Shown here: positions 50,392-59,103 of the stretch, one piece after another
Layout: each line of letters opens with the position of its first letter
How positions within the stretch are numbered: position 1 is the first letter of the stretch
Source of the DNA: Thioclava dalianensis
Lineage (GTDB): Bacteria > Pseudomonadota > Alphaproteobacteria > Rhodobacterales > Rhodobacteraceae
Direction of reading: 5' to 3'
DNA: 64,000 nt
Assembly (NCBI RefSeq): GCF_000715505.1
Contig: NZ_JHEH01000001.1
Coordinates: 248,001-312,000, forward strand
Made by a program: the position numbers and the translations under genes
The notes under the pieces: generated by a model
Database searches by the model: none
The model's input: the letters and a program-made list of their open reading frames with translations, nothing else
Told to the model about the DNA's origin: nothing

Positions 50392-51900
50392 TCAGCCGAG
50401 CTTCGGCACGGCGTGGATCTTGCGCGGAAAGGAGACGTTCACCGTCTCCATGTAGAAATCGAACGACCAATCGCCGCCATCGCGCCCGATCCCGCTGGCC
50501 TTCACCCCACCAAAAGGCGCGGGCAGATGGCGCACATTCTCGGAATTCACCCAAATCATCCCAGCCTCAAGCGCGTCTGTCATCTGCATCGCGCGGTCGA
50601 GATCGCGGGTCCAGAGATAGGCGGCGAGCCCATAGGGCACGTCATTGGCCAGCGCCAGTGCCTCGGCGTCGTCGTGAAACGGGATCGCACTGAGCACCGG
50701 ACCAAAGATCTCCTCCTGCGCAATCGCCATGTCGTTGCGCACATCGGTGAACAGCGTCGGCGCGATATAGCAGCCGGTCTCGCCCAGCTTCTGGCCGCCT
50801 GCGGCGATGGTGGCCCCTTCAATGCGCGCCCGGTCGAAATAGGCCAGCACCTTGGCCTCGTGCTCGGGATGGATGAGCGGGCCCACCACGGTTTGCGGAT
50901 CGAGCGGATGGCCGACCTTGAGCCCCTGCGCCACTTTGGCCACGCGGGCGGTGAAGGCCTCATAGATGTTGTGATGCACCAAAAGCCGCGAGGATGAGGT
51001 GCAGCGCTCGCCATTGAGCGAATAGATCATGAAGCTCGCAGCGTCGGCGGCGCGATCCAGATCGGCATCCTCGAAGACAATCACCGGGTTCTTGCCGCCC
51101 AGCTCGAAATGGACCCGTTTGAGCGTGTCGGCACCTTGGCGCATGATCATCGAGCCGGTGCGGCTTTCGCCCACAAAAGCAATCGCCTTGATGTCGGGAT
51201 GCTCGGTCAGGCGCTTGCCCGCATCCTCGCCAAAGCCGTTCACAAGGTTCAAGACGCCCTTGGGCAGCCCCGCCTCTTCCGCGATCTCGACCAACAGCTT
51301 GGCGGTCATCGGCGAGAACTCGGCGGGTTTATGCACCACCGTGCAGCCCGCCGCGAGCGCCGGGGCGATCTTCCATGTGGACAGCATGAAGGGCGTGTTC
51401 CACGGCGTGATCACGCCTACCGGACCGATGGGACGGCGCGAGGTGACATTCATCTGATTGGCGTTGCGCAGGCTTAAACCATCCTCCGCCGAAGGCGCCT
51501 TATCGGCGAAGAAACGGAAATTGGCCGCTCCGCGAAGCGCCGCCTTGGACATGAATCGCAGCGCCTGCCCGGTGTCGAGACACTCGGTAAAGGCGATCCG
51601 CTCGGCATTGGCCTCGATCGCCTCGGCCACCTGAATGAGGATCCGGCGGCGCTCGGAACCCGGCGTCTTCGACCAGCTCGGGAAGGCCGCTTTCGCCGCC
51701 GCAACGGCCGCGTCGATGTCCGCAGCCCCGCCCTTGGCCACTTGCGCCAGCGGCGCCAGATCGACCGGCGAGAGCGTCTCGAAGGTCTCGCCCGATTGCG
51801 CCGCCACGCTTTGTCCGGCGATGTGATTGCACACGCCCGTCTTGGCGAAATGCGCGATATAGCCCTGCGCGCGGGCCAGATTGTCGCTCAGATCACCCAT
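50392..51900 (-). CDS. hpaE: 5-carboxymethyl-2-hydroxymuconate semialdehyde dehydrogenase
   Basis: This 502-residue NAD-dependent aldehyde dehydrogenase has the nucleophile Cys in LNGERCTSSSRLLVHHNIYE, the general base in FELGGKNPVIVFEDADLDRA, and VITPWNTPFMLSTWKIAPAL. The C-terminal NVRHLPAPFGGVKASGIGRD is typical of HpaE. The ATG at 51900 overlaps the hpaF stop by 8 bases. It oxidises the ring-fission semialdehyde made by HpaD. Confidence 0.93.
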   Translation of the reverse strand: MGDLSDNLARAQGYIAHFAKTGVCNHIAGQSVAAQSGETFETLSPVDLAPLAQVAKGGAADIDAAVAAAKAAFPSWSKTPGSERRRILIQVAEAIEANAERIAFTECLDTGQALRFMSKAALRGAANFRFFADKAPSAEDGLSLRNANQMNVTSRRPIGPVGVITPWNTPFMLSTWKIAPALAAGCTVVHKPAEFSPMTAKLLVEIAEEAGLPKGVLNLVNGFGEDAGKRLTEHPDIKAIAFVGESRTGSMIMRQGADTLKRVHFELGGKNPVIVFEDADLDRAADAASFMIYSLNGERCTSSSRLLVHHNIYEAFTARVAKVAQGLKVGHPLDPQTVVGPLIHPEHEAKVLAYFDRARIEGATIAAGGQKLGETGCYIAPTLFTDVRNDMAIAQEEIFGPVLSAIPFHDDAEALALANDVPYGLAAYLWTRDLDRAMQMTDALEAGMIWVNSENVRHLPAPFGGVKASGIGRDGGDWSFDFYMETVNVSFPRKIHAVPKLG

Positions 51901-52300
51901 GGGCCGCCCCCTTGGTTTGGCCCGCCAGACGGGCATGGATCGAGTTCTGTTTCCAACTGAGATCTGGGTTGATCTCGCGGATCTCGAAGGAAAGCGTGAA
52001 ATGGGGCGTGGCCAGAGGTTCGGCTAATGCTTGCCTCGCTGCGGCAAAGATAAGATCGCCCGCCGCGCGCAATGCCTCGGGGCTGCGCCCGGAGGCCACC
52101 GCGAAACCGAGCGCGGCAAAGTCGTTCTCGGGCAGACCGTCACCGACAATCGCGTGATCGGCGCAATAGGCGCGCACCCGGATGCCGCCCAGCGGAAAGA
52201 TCCCGGCCTCGCAGATCGCGCTATGCAGCGCCCGGCAGAGCGCGGGAATATCGGCCCGAGCTGCCAGACCCGGGGAATATTCGAGTGTCAGATGGGGCAT
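51893..52300 (-). CDS. hpaF: 5-carboxymethyl-2-hydroxymuconate delta-isomerase
   Basis: This 135-residue protein of the tautomerase superfamily begins MPHLTLEYSPGLAARADIPA. After removal of Met, Pro1 is the catalytic base. Further family parts are GGIRVRAYCADHAIVGDGLP and ATPHFTLSFEIREINPDLSW. The ATG at 52300 has a GAGGAGG ribosome site. It is the first gene of the hpa operon, preceded by a perfect 16-bp palindrome shared with the divergent hpaR. Confidence 0.92.
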   Translation of the reverse strand: MPHLTLEYSPGLAARADIPALCRALHSAICEAGIFPLGGIRVRAYCADHAIVGDGLPENDFAALGFAVASGRSPEALRAAGDLIFAAARQALAEPLATPHFTLSFEIREINPDLSWKQNSIHARLAGQTKGAAHG

Positions 52301-52325
52301 GGCGGTCCTCCTCACGACGCATTTT

Positions 52326-52341
52326 AATTAACATGTTAATT
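52326..52341. promoter_or_regulatory. Candidate HpaR operator (AATTAACATGTTAATT)
   Basis: This 16-bp perfect palindrome lies between hpaF (start 52300) and hpaR (start 52410), positioned to control both directions. A near-identical TTAACACGTTAA occurs at 56305-56316, upstream of the TRAP transporter genes, suggesting that one MarR regulator controls uptake and catabolism together. Confidence 0.75.
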
Positions 52342-52409
52342 TTAGTCCGACTTGTCAACTCGGGAAAATCTCGTGATGTTGCGGGCATCCGAAACAGGAG
52401 CCAAGCCGC

Positions 52410-52901
52410 ATGGCCGAGACATCCCCCCCGCCCCCGCTTCGTGACGGGCTTGAGTTGCATGCGCCGCACCGCTCGCTGCCGATTGCGCTGTTGCGCGCGC
52501 GCGAGCGGGTGATGGAGCGGTTTCGTCCCCTGCTGAACGCCCATGATGTGACCGAGCAGCAATGGCGGGTCATGCGGGTGCTGCGCGAAAGCGGGCCGCT
52601 CGATGCCAAGACGCTGGCCGAGCGGGCCTGCGTTCTGGCCCCCTCGCTCACGCGGATGCTGCGCAGCCTTGAGACGCGCGGGCTGATCTCGACCCAGCGC
52701 GATGCCGAGGACCGACGACGCACGCGCGTCGTGCTCAACCCGAGGGGCGAGGCGATCTTGCACGCCGCCGCCCCGCAAAGCGCCAAGATCTACGCACAGC
52801 TTGAGGCCGAACTTGGCGCGGAGCGGATCGAGCGGCTTCTCGACGAACTCGATGCGTTCATGCAGGTGCTTGAGCCGCGCGACCCGCCGTCCGGGGCTTG
52901 A
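52410..52901 (+). CDS. hpaR: MarR-family regulator HpaR of the homoprotocatechuate operon
   Basis: This 163-residue MarR protein opens with an acidic/proline N terminus, then APHRSLPIALLRARERVMER and the winged helix EQQWRVMRVLRESGPLDAKT followed by ERACVLAPSLTRMLRSLETR and DAEDRRRTRVVLNPRGEAIL. This matches the HpaR (HpcR) repressor subfamily, which responds to hydroxyphenylacetates. It is divergent from the hpa operon across a perfect palindrome. Confidence 0.9.
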   Translation: MAETSPPPPLRDGLELHAPHRSLPIALLRARERVMERFRPLLNAHDVTEQQWRVMRVLRESGPLDAKTLAERACVLAPSLTRMLRSLETRGLISTQRDAEDRRRTRVVLNPRGEAILHAAAPQSAKIYAQLEAELGAERIERLLDELDAFMQVLEPRDPPSGA

Positions 52902-52909
52902 CGGAGATC

Positions 52910-52928
52910 GTTTCATTGCGAATGAAAC
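52910..52928. promoter_or_regulatory. Palindrome upstream of the second marR (GTTTCATTGCGAATGAAAC)
   Basis: A perfect inverted repeat with 8-bp arms and a 3-base centre lies 33 bases upstream of the second MarR gene. It differs from both the HpaR-type and the hmg-type palindromes of this region, so it is probably the operator of the MarR protein it precedes. Confidence 0.65.
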
Positions 52929-52961
52929 TCTTTTAGACTGTCGCTGCAGATCGGAGCCCGC

Positions 52962-53444
52962 ATGAAGCTCGAAGAGTTCTTTCCCTATCGCCTCGCGATT
53001 GCCGCGGATGCGTTTTCGCGCAATCTGCAGGATGTCTATGCCCGCGAATACGGGCTCACGCGGGAGGAATGGCGGCTCATGTCGATCCTCGACGGGGTCG
53101 GTCGGATCAGCTCGCTCGACATTGCGCGGCGCACGACGCTCGACAAGGTGCAGGTCAGCCGCGCCGCTGCCCGCCTTGAAGCCAAGGGGTTGATCATACG
53201 CCATATTCCCGACAGCGACCGGCGGTTGCGCGAATATGAATGCACGCCGCAGGGGCGCGAGATGTATCAAGAGGCGCGCGGCAAGGTGAATGCGCGCGCC
53301 CAGTCGATGCTGGAGGCGCTGCCGCCCGGCGGGCGCGCAGCCCTTGAGACAGGTGTGAACGCGCTGATCGAGACGATGCGCCTCGATATCGAGACCCGCG
53401 CCCAGAGCGCGCCCCCCTCCGAGGCGCGCCCGCCCCGGAGTTGA
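52962..53444 (+). CDS. MarR-family transcriptional regulator
   Basis: This 160-residue MarR protein contains FFPYRLAIAADAFSRNLQDV, the winged helix LTREEWRLMSILDGVGRISS and recognition helix TLDKVQVSRAAARLEAKGLI, and the wing RHIPDSDRRLREYECTPQGR. It is transcribed after hpaR and is convergent with the TRAP genes. It resembles the MarR at 61854 in its helix-turn-helix (KSKVSRAAARLE against VQVSRAAARLE). The target is unknown; the palindrome at 52910 is a likely autoregulatory site. Confidence 0.9.
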   Translation: MKLEEFFPYRLAIAADAFSRNLQDVYAREYGLTREEWRLMSILDGVGRISSLDIARRTTLDKVQVSRAAARLEAKGLIIRHIPDSDRRLREYECTPQGREMYQEARGKVNARAQSMLEALPPGGRAALETGVNALIETMRLDIETRAQSAPPSEARPPRS

Positions 53445-53455
53445 GGGCACGCCGC

Positions 53456-54769
53456 CTAGCCGCCCACCAGCCACAAGGAGATCGCCGGGAAGGCCACGAT
53501 CAGGCTGATCCGCACGATATCGGCCACCCAGAACCACAGGATCCCGCGAAACATCGTCGCGAGCGGCACATCGGGCAGCACAGAGCGCAGCACAAAGACA
53601 TTCATGCCCACAGGCGGGGTTATCAGCGAGATCTCGGTCGCGACCACGACAATCACCGCGAACCAGATCAGCGCATTATCGGGGTTCGACAGCACGCCCG
53701 AGCCGAAATCGAGCTGATAGATCAGCGGGTAGAAGATCGGCACCGTCAGCAAGATCATCGACAGGCTTTCAAGCACCATGCCCAGCACCATGTAGATCAG
53801 CACGATGGCGATGATCACCTCATAGCCGCCAAGGCCCAGCGTATTGACCAGATCGGCCAGCGCATCAGGCAGGCCTGCAAAGGTGACGAAATTGCCAAAG
53901 ATCTCGGCGCCGATCACGATGGCAAAGATCATGGCCGAGGCAATCGCGGCATCGATCAGCGCAACCCAAAGCACCTTTGCCCGCAAGCCGCCCACCGCCA
54001 GGGCGATCACGACGGCGGCCGCAGCCCCCATGCCCGCCGCCTCAATCGGCGTGAAGAACCCGCCGTAAATCCCCACCATGATGAAGATAAACAGCGCCAG
54101 CGTCGCCAGCACGCCGATCATATCGCTGCGCGACATCGACTGGGGCCTGCGCACCTTGGGCGCCAATTCGGGCTTGAGGCGCACCGCCACCATCACCGCG
54201 ACCAGATAAAGGCAGATGCCAAGGACGCCCGGCAGGATACCCGCGATGAACAGCTTGCCGATATCGCTTTCGGTGAGCAGGCCGAAGATGATCATGATGA
54301 CCGAAGGCGGGATCAGGATGCCCAGCGTGCCGCCCGCCGCAATCGAGCCTGTGGCAATCGAGTCGTCATAGCCAAAGCGCCGCATCGAGGGCATCGCGAC
54401 CTTGGACATCGTGGCCGCCGTGGCAAGCGATGAGCCACAGACCGCGGAGAAACCACCACAGCTCAGAATCGTGGCCATGGCGAGCCCCCCGCGCATCCGG
54501 CCAAAGACCCGATCCGCGCCGTTGAACAAGCCGCTCGCAATGCCCGATCCGGCCAGCACATTGCCCATGAAGATGAACAGCGGCACGACTGAGAGCGAAT
54601 AGTTCATGCCGGTCTCGAAGACGGCATTGCCGACCATCGCGCCCGCAGCCTCGGTCCCGCGCATCGCGGCAAAGCCCGCCCCGCCCACGAGCGCCATCGC
54701 AAAGGCAATCGGCACGCGCACGAAGACCAGCACCAGCAGGATGGCAAAGGCTATCAGGGAAATCGTCAT
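53456..54769 (-). CDS. TRAP transporter large permease (DctM family)
   Basis: This 437-residue polytopic protein is the large membrane subunit of a TRAP importer. It opens MTISLIAFAILLVLVFVRVP and contains SVVPLFIFMGNVLAGSGIAS, the GTLGILIPPSVIMIIFG motif and EISLITPPVGMNVFVLRSVL, with about 11-12 helices. It overlaps the small permease gene by 4 bases. In context it should import an aromatic acid, such as a hydroxyphenylacetate, using an ion gradient. Confidence 0.94.
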   Translation of the reverse strand: MTISLIAFAILLVLVFVRVPIAFAMALVGGAGFAAMRGTEAAGAMVGNAVFETGMNYSLSVVPLFIFMGNVLAGSGIASGLFNGADRVFGRMRGGLAMATILSCGGFSAVCGSSLATAATMSKVAMPSMRRFGYDDSIATGSIAAGGTLGILIPPSVIMIIFGLLTESDIGKLFIAGILPGVLGICLYLVAVMVAVRLKPELAPKVRRPQSMSRSDMIGVLATLALFIFIMVGIYGGFFTPIEAAGMGAAAAVVIALAVGGLRAKVLWVALIDAAIASAMIFAIVIGAEIFGNFVTFAGLPDALADLVNTLGLGGYEVIIAIVLIYMVLGMVLESLSMILLTVPIFYPLIYQLDFGSGVLSNPDNALIWFAVIVVVATEISLITPPVGMNVFVLRSVLPDVPLATMFRGILWFWVADIVRISLIVAFPAISLWLVGG

Positions 54770-55212
54770 TCGGGTCTCCGAAGCAGGGCCACCACCGCCG
54801 AGACGGCAAAGCTGAGCACACCAATCGCGCCGAGATACCAAAGCCTGATCCCGAGCCCCGATGTGGCGATCTGTGTGTGAAACTGGTCTTGCGTGAGGCT
54901 GATCAGCCGCCATGCGAAATAGGCCATGACAAGGGCCGCAATCGCGCCCCCGATCCGGGCCAGTGCGCGCTGCATCACCTTTGGCAGAAGCGGCACCAGC
55001 AGATCGACCTCGACATGGCCGCCCCTGGCCGTGGTCAGCGGCATCGCCACGAAAACCAGCGCGCCCAGCAGGACTTGGGTGATCTCATAGGCACCGGTGA
55101 GCGGGTTGTTGAGGAGGTAGCGACCGATCACATCGGTGCAGGTGACGAGGATCAACCCCGTCACCAACCCAGCCGCGATCGCCTCCAGAACGAAGCGCGC
55201 GCGTGCAATCAT
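54766..55212 (-). CDS. TRAP transporter small permease (DctQ family)
   Basis: This 148-residue protein has four hydrophobic helices. The family motif VTCTDVIGRYLLNNPLTGAY is followed by EITQVLLGALVFVAMPLTTA and RGGHVEVDLLVPLLPK. It overlaps the large permease and the binding-protein genes by 4 bases each, giving the usual P-Q-M gene order. Confidence 0.92.
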   Translation of the reverse strand: MIARARFVLEAIAAGLVTGLILVTCTDVIGRYLLNNPLTGAYEITQVLLGALVFVAMPLTTARGGHVEVDLLVPLLPKVMQRALARIGGAIAALVMAYFAWRLISLTQDQFHTQIATSGLGIRLWYLGAIGVLSFAVSAVVALLRRPE

Positions 55213-56249
55213 ACTTTGACGCCCGTCATTTTGCGGAACTCGGCCAGAGCGGCGCGCCCGTCATAGCCCGAGGCGAGACTGTCAGACCATTGGCCCTCGA
55301 AGACACCCGCCTGCGTCTTGATCGCATCAAGCACTTCGGTCGGTGCGACCTCGGCCACCATGCCGCCCTCTTTGGCCGCTTTCTTGCCCCGGTCATCCGC
55401 GCCGTTCCATGCCTTGCCCACGCGGGTGGCAAAGGACAGGCCCGACAGATCGCTGATCGCCTTTTGATCGGCGGGCGAGATCGCGTCCCATTTGCCCGGG
55501 TTCATCACCAAGAACCATGTCGTGTTATAGATGCCACCGGGGATCGTGCTGGTGTATTTGAGGTATTTCGCAAGGTTGAACGAGGCAATCGCGTCATAGG
55601 GGAAGGTCACCCCGTCAACGACCCCGCGCGAGAGCTTCTCATAGACCTCGCCCGAGGGGGTAAAGATCGTCTCGACGCCGAAATGGCTCATCAGATCGGC
55701 GATATAACCGCCCGGCACGCGCATCTTGAGGCCTTGCAGATCCTCGATCTTGTTGATCGGGCGCTTGTTGTTATGGATCATCCCGGGGCCGTGGTTGAAC
55801 AGGCCCAGAAGATGGGTGCCCGCATGTTCCTTCGCCGCGCCGAGCTTCTCGGTATAGACGGTCCAGAACGCCTCGGACATCGACACGGCGTCATTGCCCA
55901 GAAAGCTGAACTGACCGACGCGGGAATTCTTGAAACGGTCGTCCTGCGTGAAGCTGTGCAGCCCGTAGGTGATATCGGCAATCCCGTCGCGCGCCATGTC
56001 GAAATGCGCAGGCGGTGAGCCCAGAGGCTTGGCCAGCACCCGGATGCGCACGCGGCCCTCGGTGGCTTTCTCGATATCCTTGGCCCAAGGCTTGATCGCA
56101 TCGACCACGATCGGGTGGCGCGGCGGCAGCCAGCTGGACAGGACAAGATCGACGCCGGCGGCGCGCGCGGGAATGGCGGGCAGCGCAAGGGCGGCACCTG
56201 CCGCAGCGGCCGTGCCAAGGAATGCGCGCTTGGTATAGGTTGTCTTCAT
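55209..56249 (-). CDS. TRAP transporter substrate-binding protein (DctP family)
   Basis: This 346-residue periplasmic protein has a Tat-like or Sec signal (MKTTYTKRAFLGTAAAAGAA, with cleavage near PARAAGVD). The mature part has VLSSWLPPRHPIVVDAIKPW, the FFL-type region MHNNK/MIHNNKRPINKIEDLQGL and RVPGGYIADLMSHFGVE. The conserved ligand-binding Arg is expected in KMRVPGG. It is the first of three TRAP genes, with an HpaR-like palindrome 56 bases upstream. Confidence 0.92.
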   Translation of the reverse strand: MKTTYTKRAFLGTAAAAGAALALPAIPARAAGVDLVLSSWLPPRHPIVVDAIKPWAKDIEKATEGRVRIRVLAKPLGSPPAHFDMARDGIADITYGLHSFTQDDRFKNSRVGQFSFLGNDAVSMSEAFWTVYTEKLGAAKEHAGTHLLGLFNHGPGMIHNNKRPINKIEDLQGLKMRVPGGYIADLMSHFGVETIFTPSGEVYEKLSRGVVDGVTFPYDAIASFNLAKYLKYTSTIPGGIYNTTWFLVMNPGKWDAISPADQKAISDLSGLSFATRVGKAWNGADDRGKKAAKEGGMVAEVAPTEVLDAIKTQAGVFEGQWSDSLASGYDGRAALAEFRKMTGVKV

Positions 56250-56304
56250 GAGATCCTCCGTTGAGTGAGATGGCCGCGGGTCTCTCCTCCCCCCAAGCCA
56301 CAGC

Positions 56305-56316
56305 TTAACACGTTAA
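56305..56316. promoter_or_regulatory. Candidate HpaR-type operator upstream of TRAP genes
   Basis: TTAACACGTTAA differs by one base from the TTAACATGTTAA core of the palindrome at 52326-52341. It lies just upstream of the TRAP binding-protein gene and overlaps the stop codon of the DUF2783 gene. Confidence 0.55.
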
Positions 56317-56549
56317 TGAGTGTTCGAGATCGGACGCGCCTGCGCAAGCCCTTCCTTCGATCCGGCCCGGGTTGCGAGATCAAAGGCCGCCTCCAGCACG
56401 TCGCGCTCGCCGATATGGTTCATCAAGATCAGAACCAGCCGGGCATTGAGCGCGGCGCTCTCGGCCTCTGACAGCCCCTCATGGGCGGCGATCAGCCGTT
56501 CATAAAGCGCGTCGTGGTCCTTGAGATTGAGGTGCGTGATCAAACTCAT
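56313..56549 (-). CDS. DUF2783 small protein, probable hydroxylase coupling protein (MhaB-like)
   Basis: This 78-residue protein opens MSLITHLNLKDHDALYERLI and contains AHEGLSEAESAALNARLVLI, typical of DUF2783, a family encoded next to class A FAD hydroxylases. It overlaps the hydroxylase gene by 4 bases. In Pseudomonas putida U, 3-hydroxyphenylacetate 6-hydroxylase consists of a flavoprotein (MhaA) and a small coupling protein (MhaB). The arrangement and pathway here suggest that role, but the sequence alone does not prove it. Confidence 0.78.
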   Translation of the reverse strand: MSLITHLNLKDHDALYERLIAAHEGLSEAESAALNARLVLILMNHIGERDVLEAAFDLATRAGSKEGLAQARPISNTH

Positions 56550-58102
56550 GCCCGGCCCTCCCGGATCGCGGCGTAATGGGTGGCGATGCTTTGTGCATTC
56601 GCCTGTTCCCAGCGCGCGGCCACGACCTGATCGGGGCGGATCAGATAGAGCCCCTGCCCGGCCTGACCCAGATAGCGCGTGCGCAGCTCGGGCGTGATGT
56701 CCAGCTCGACCGCTTGCAGCCCCGCGATGTCCGGAGCCTGCGTGCCGATGGCCAGCAGGCAAAACCTGCCCGCAAGCCGCGACATCAGCCAGTCATTGCC
56801 CAAAGGCGCGTCCTGCGCCACCGATCCGGGCCGGGTTGCGCGCGGCATGGCCTCGCAATCGGGGGCGTCGGTGAGCGGATAGGTGCAGGGCACGCTCAGG
56901 CGGCCCGAATTCACCATCGGTCGCGCGAAACCGGCATGTTCCGAGAGCGCAAGAACCGCGTCGCGGAAGACCCGCTCAGCGCCCGCGCGCGGCGACATGA
57001 AGCGCGTCGTACGGCTGGAATTAGCGATATTTTCATCCGAGCCATAGGTGCGCTCGAGATCATAGCGCTCAAGCAGCGCAGGCCCGCCCTCGCCCTTGAC
57101 GATAGCGGCCAGACGCCAGCCAAGCGCGTCGACATCTTGCAAGCCACCATTGCCGCCCCGCGCCCCGAAGGGCGAGACGACATGAGCGCTGTCGCCCACG
57201 AAAATCACCCGGTCATGCACGAATTTCTCAAGCCGCCGACATTGGAACGTGTAGATCGAGGTCCAGTCGAGCGTGAAATCGGACCGCCCCAGCGCCTTCT
57301 CGATGCGCGGAATGATCCGCTCGGGCTTGCGCTCCTGCTCGGGATCGGCCTCCCAGCCAAGCTGCAGATCGATGCGGTAGATATTGTCGGGCTGCTTGTG
57401 CAGCAGCGCCGATTGGCCCGCGTGAAATTCCGGCTCAAACCAGAACCAGCGCTCCGAGGGGAAATCCGATTGCATCACGATATCGGCGATCAAGAAGCGC
57501 TCTTCAAAGAGCACGCCTTCGAAGTCCAGCCCCATCATCGTGCGGATCGCAGAACGCGCCCCGTCACAGGCCAGCAGATACTCGGCCTCAAGGCTGTAGG
57601 CGCCATCGGGCGTCTCGATCTCGATCTGCGTGCAATCGGGCTTTTGTTGCAGCCCCGTGACCTTGTTCTTGAAGCGCAGATCAATCAGCGGATTGGCCTG
57701 CGCCTGAGCGGCCAGATATTCCTCGACGTAATATTGCTGCAGGTTCACGAAGGCGGGCATCTTGTGACCGCCTTCGGGCAGCAGATCGAAGTTGAAGACC
57801 TCGCGCGCGCCGTGATGGGTGCGCCCGACCTTCCATGTCACGCCCTTCTGGACGCAGCTCTCGCCAACGCCCAGACGGTCGAGGATCTCAAGCGAGCGTT
57901 TCGACCAGCAGATCGCCCGGCTGCCCACCGAGACGACATTGTTATCATCGAGCACAACCGAACCCACGCCGTGATTGGACAGCTCGATCGCGGCGGCAAG
58001 CCCGATCGGGCCCGCCCCCACGATGATCACTTTGTGGCGGGCCTCCGGCGCGCTCAGCCCCGGAGGTGCGACATAGTCGAATGGCTTGTAATCATAGGGC
58101 AT
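56546..58102 (-). CDS. FAD-dependent aromatic hydroxylase (probable 3-hydroxyphenylacetate 6-hydroxylase, MhaA-like)
   Basis: This 518-residue class A flavoprotein monooxygenase has the FAD motif VIIVGAGPIGLAAAIELSNH, the GDSAHVVSPFGARGGNGGLQ motif and a DG-type motif (LLACDGARSAIRTMMGLDFE). The ATG at 58102 (MPYDYKPFDYVAPPG) is chosen; upstream codons do not look coding. It overlaps the DUF2783 gene and is co-oriented with hmgA and fahA. It most plausibly makes homogentisate from 3-hydroxyphenylacetate. A 3-hydroxyphenylpropionate-type hydroxylase is an alternative. Confidence 0.85.
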   Translation of the reverse strand: MPYDYKPFDYVAPPGLSAPEARHKVIIVGAGPIGLAAAIELSNHGVGSVVLDDNNVVSVGSRAICWSKRSLEILDRLGVGESCVQKGVTWKVGRTHHGAREVFNFDLLPEGGHKMPAFVNLQQYYVEEYLAAQAQANPLIDLRFKNKVTGLQQKPDCTQIEIETPDGAYSLEAEYLLACDGARSAIRTMMGLDFEGVLFEERFLIADIVMQSDFPSERWFWFEPEFHAGQSALLHKQPDNIYRIDLQLGWEADPEQERKPERIIPRIEKALGRSDFTLDWTSIYTFQCRRLEKFVHDRVIFVGDSAHVVSPFGARGGNGGLQDVDALGWRLAAIVKGEGGPALLERYDLERTYGSDENIANSSRTTRFMSPRAGAERVFRDAVLALSEHAGFARPMVNSGRLSVPCTYPLTDAPDCEAMPRATRPGSVAQDAPLGNDWLMSRLAGRFCLLAIGTQAPDIAGLQAVELDITPELRTRYLGQAGQGLYLIRPDQVVAARWEQANAQSIATHYAAIREGRA

Positions 58103-58134
58103 CGGTTCCTCCTCCCTTGCCGTTGGCTGCGCGA

Positions 58135-59085
58135 TCAGCCCTGAAGCGCGTCCCACATTTCGCGGTCGCGCTCTGCGGTCCAGATCCGCGGCGTGTCGAT
58201 CCCGCGGGCCTCGTCATAGGCACGCGCCACGTTGAACGGCAGGCAATGCTCGTAGATTGCGTAATCGGCGAATTTCGGGTCGCAGGCTTCGCGCACCGCA
58301 TCCCATGCCTCTTTCAGGCTGCCGCCACGCGCCACGACGCGTTCGACCGGCTTATAGGTCGAGCGGACGAAATCGGCGGTGTTCTCGAGCGCCTGCGCCA
58401 CCATCTCTTCGCCCACCAGCGCATCGCCCCGGCCCGGCGCAATCGCGCGCGGCTCGAAGGCTGCGATATTGGAGAGCGTGTCGGCCCAGTCGCTGAAATG
58501 CCCGTCGCCGCAATAGCAAGCGGAGTGATATTCGACGATATCGCCCGTGAACATCACCTCTTGATCGGGCACCCAGATCACCGCATCACCTGCGGTATGG
58601 GCGCGGCCCAGATGCATGATGTCGACCCGGCGCTTGCCCAGATAGACGGTCATCGAGTCCGAGAACGTCGTGGTGGGCCAGGTCAGACCCGGGATCTCGT
58701 CATGCCCTTGGAAGAGGCGCGGGAAACGGCCAAATTCGCTGTCCCAATCCTCTTGGCCGCGCTCTGCGACCTGCGCACGAGACACGTCGGACATGATGAT
58801 CTCGCGCGCGCCATAGGCGGAGGCGCCGAGCACGCGGACGGCGTGGTAATGGGTGAGAACCACATGCGAGATCGGCTTGTCGGTGACCGAGCGCACGCAT
58901 TCGATGACCTTGCGCGCCAGACGCGGGGTCGCCTGCGCCTCGACGATCATCACGCTCTCATCGCCGATGATGACACCGGTATTGGGATCGCCCTCGGCGG
59001 TGAAGGCGTAAAGCCCCTCGCCGACTTGGGTGAAGCTGATTTTCTTGTCCGCCATGTCGCCTTGCGATGCGAATGCTTTAGCCAT
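58135..59085 (-). CDS. MBL-fold metallo-hydrolase with altered metal motif
   Basis: This 316-residue protein has the metallo-beta-lactamase fold: EGLYAFTAEGDPNTGVIIGD, MHLGRAHTAGDAVIWVPDQE and MFTGDIVEYHSACYCGDGHF. The core motif HxHxDH is changed to HYHAVR, keeping the first two His but losing the Asp and third His. The second-site ligands His (RAHTAGD) and Asp (FTGD) remain. It sits between fahA and the hydroxylase gene in the homogentisate operon. A hydrolase (for example a thioesterase or lactonase) with a single metal is possible; the substrate is unknown. Confidence 0.82.
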   Translation of the reverse strand: MAKAFASQGDMADKKISFTQVGEGLYAFTAEGDPNTGVIIGDESVMIVEAQATPRLARKVIECVRSVTDKPISHVVLTHYHAVRVLGASAYGAREIIMSDVSRAQVAERGQEDWDSEFGRFPRLFQGHDEIPGLTWPTTTFSDSMTVYLGKRRVDIMHLGRAHTAGDAVIWVPDQEVMFTGDIVEYHSACYCGDGHFSDWADTLSNIAAFEPRAIAPGRGDALVGEEMVAQALENTADFVRSTYKPVERVVARGGSLKEAWDAVREACDPKFADYAIYEHCLPFNVARAYDEARGIDTPRIWTAERDREMWDALQG

Positions 59086-59103
59086 GAGACTTACGTCCTT
59101 TCG

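Noticed and set aside
35713-51900. Treating the aldehyde dehydrogenases at 35713 and 50392 as duplicates of one pathway gene
   Set aside because: Their sequences differ clearly in the cysteine and C-terminal motifs, and only the second has the HpaE-type NVRHLPAPFGG ending.
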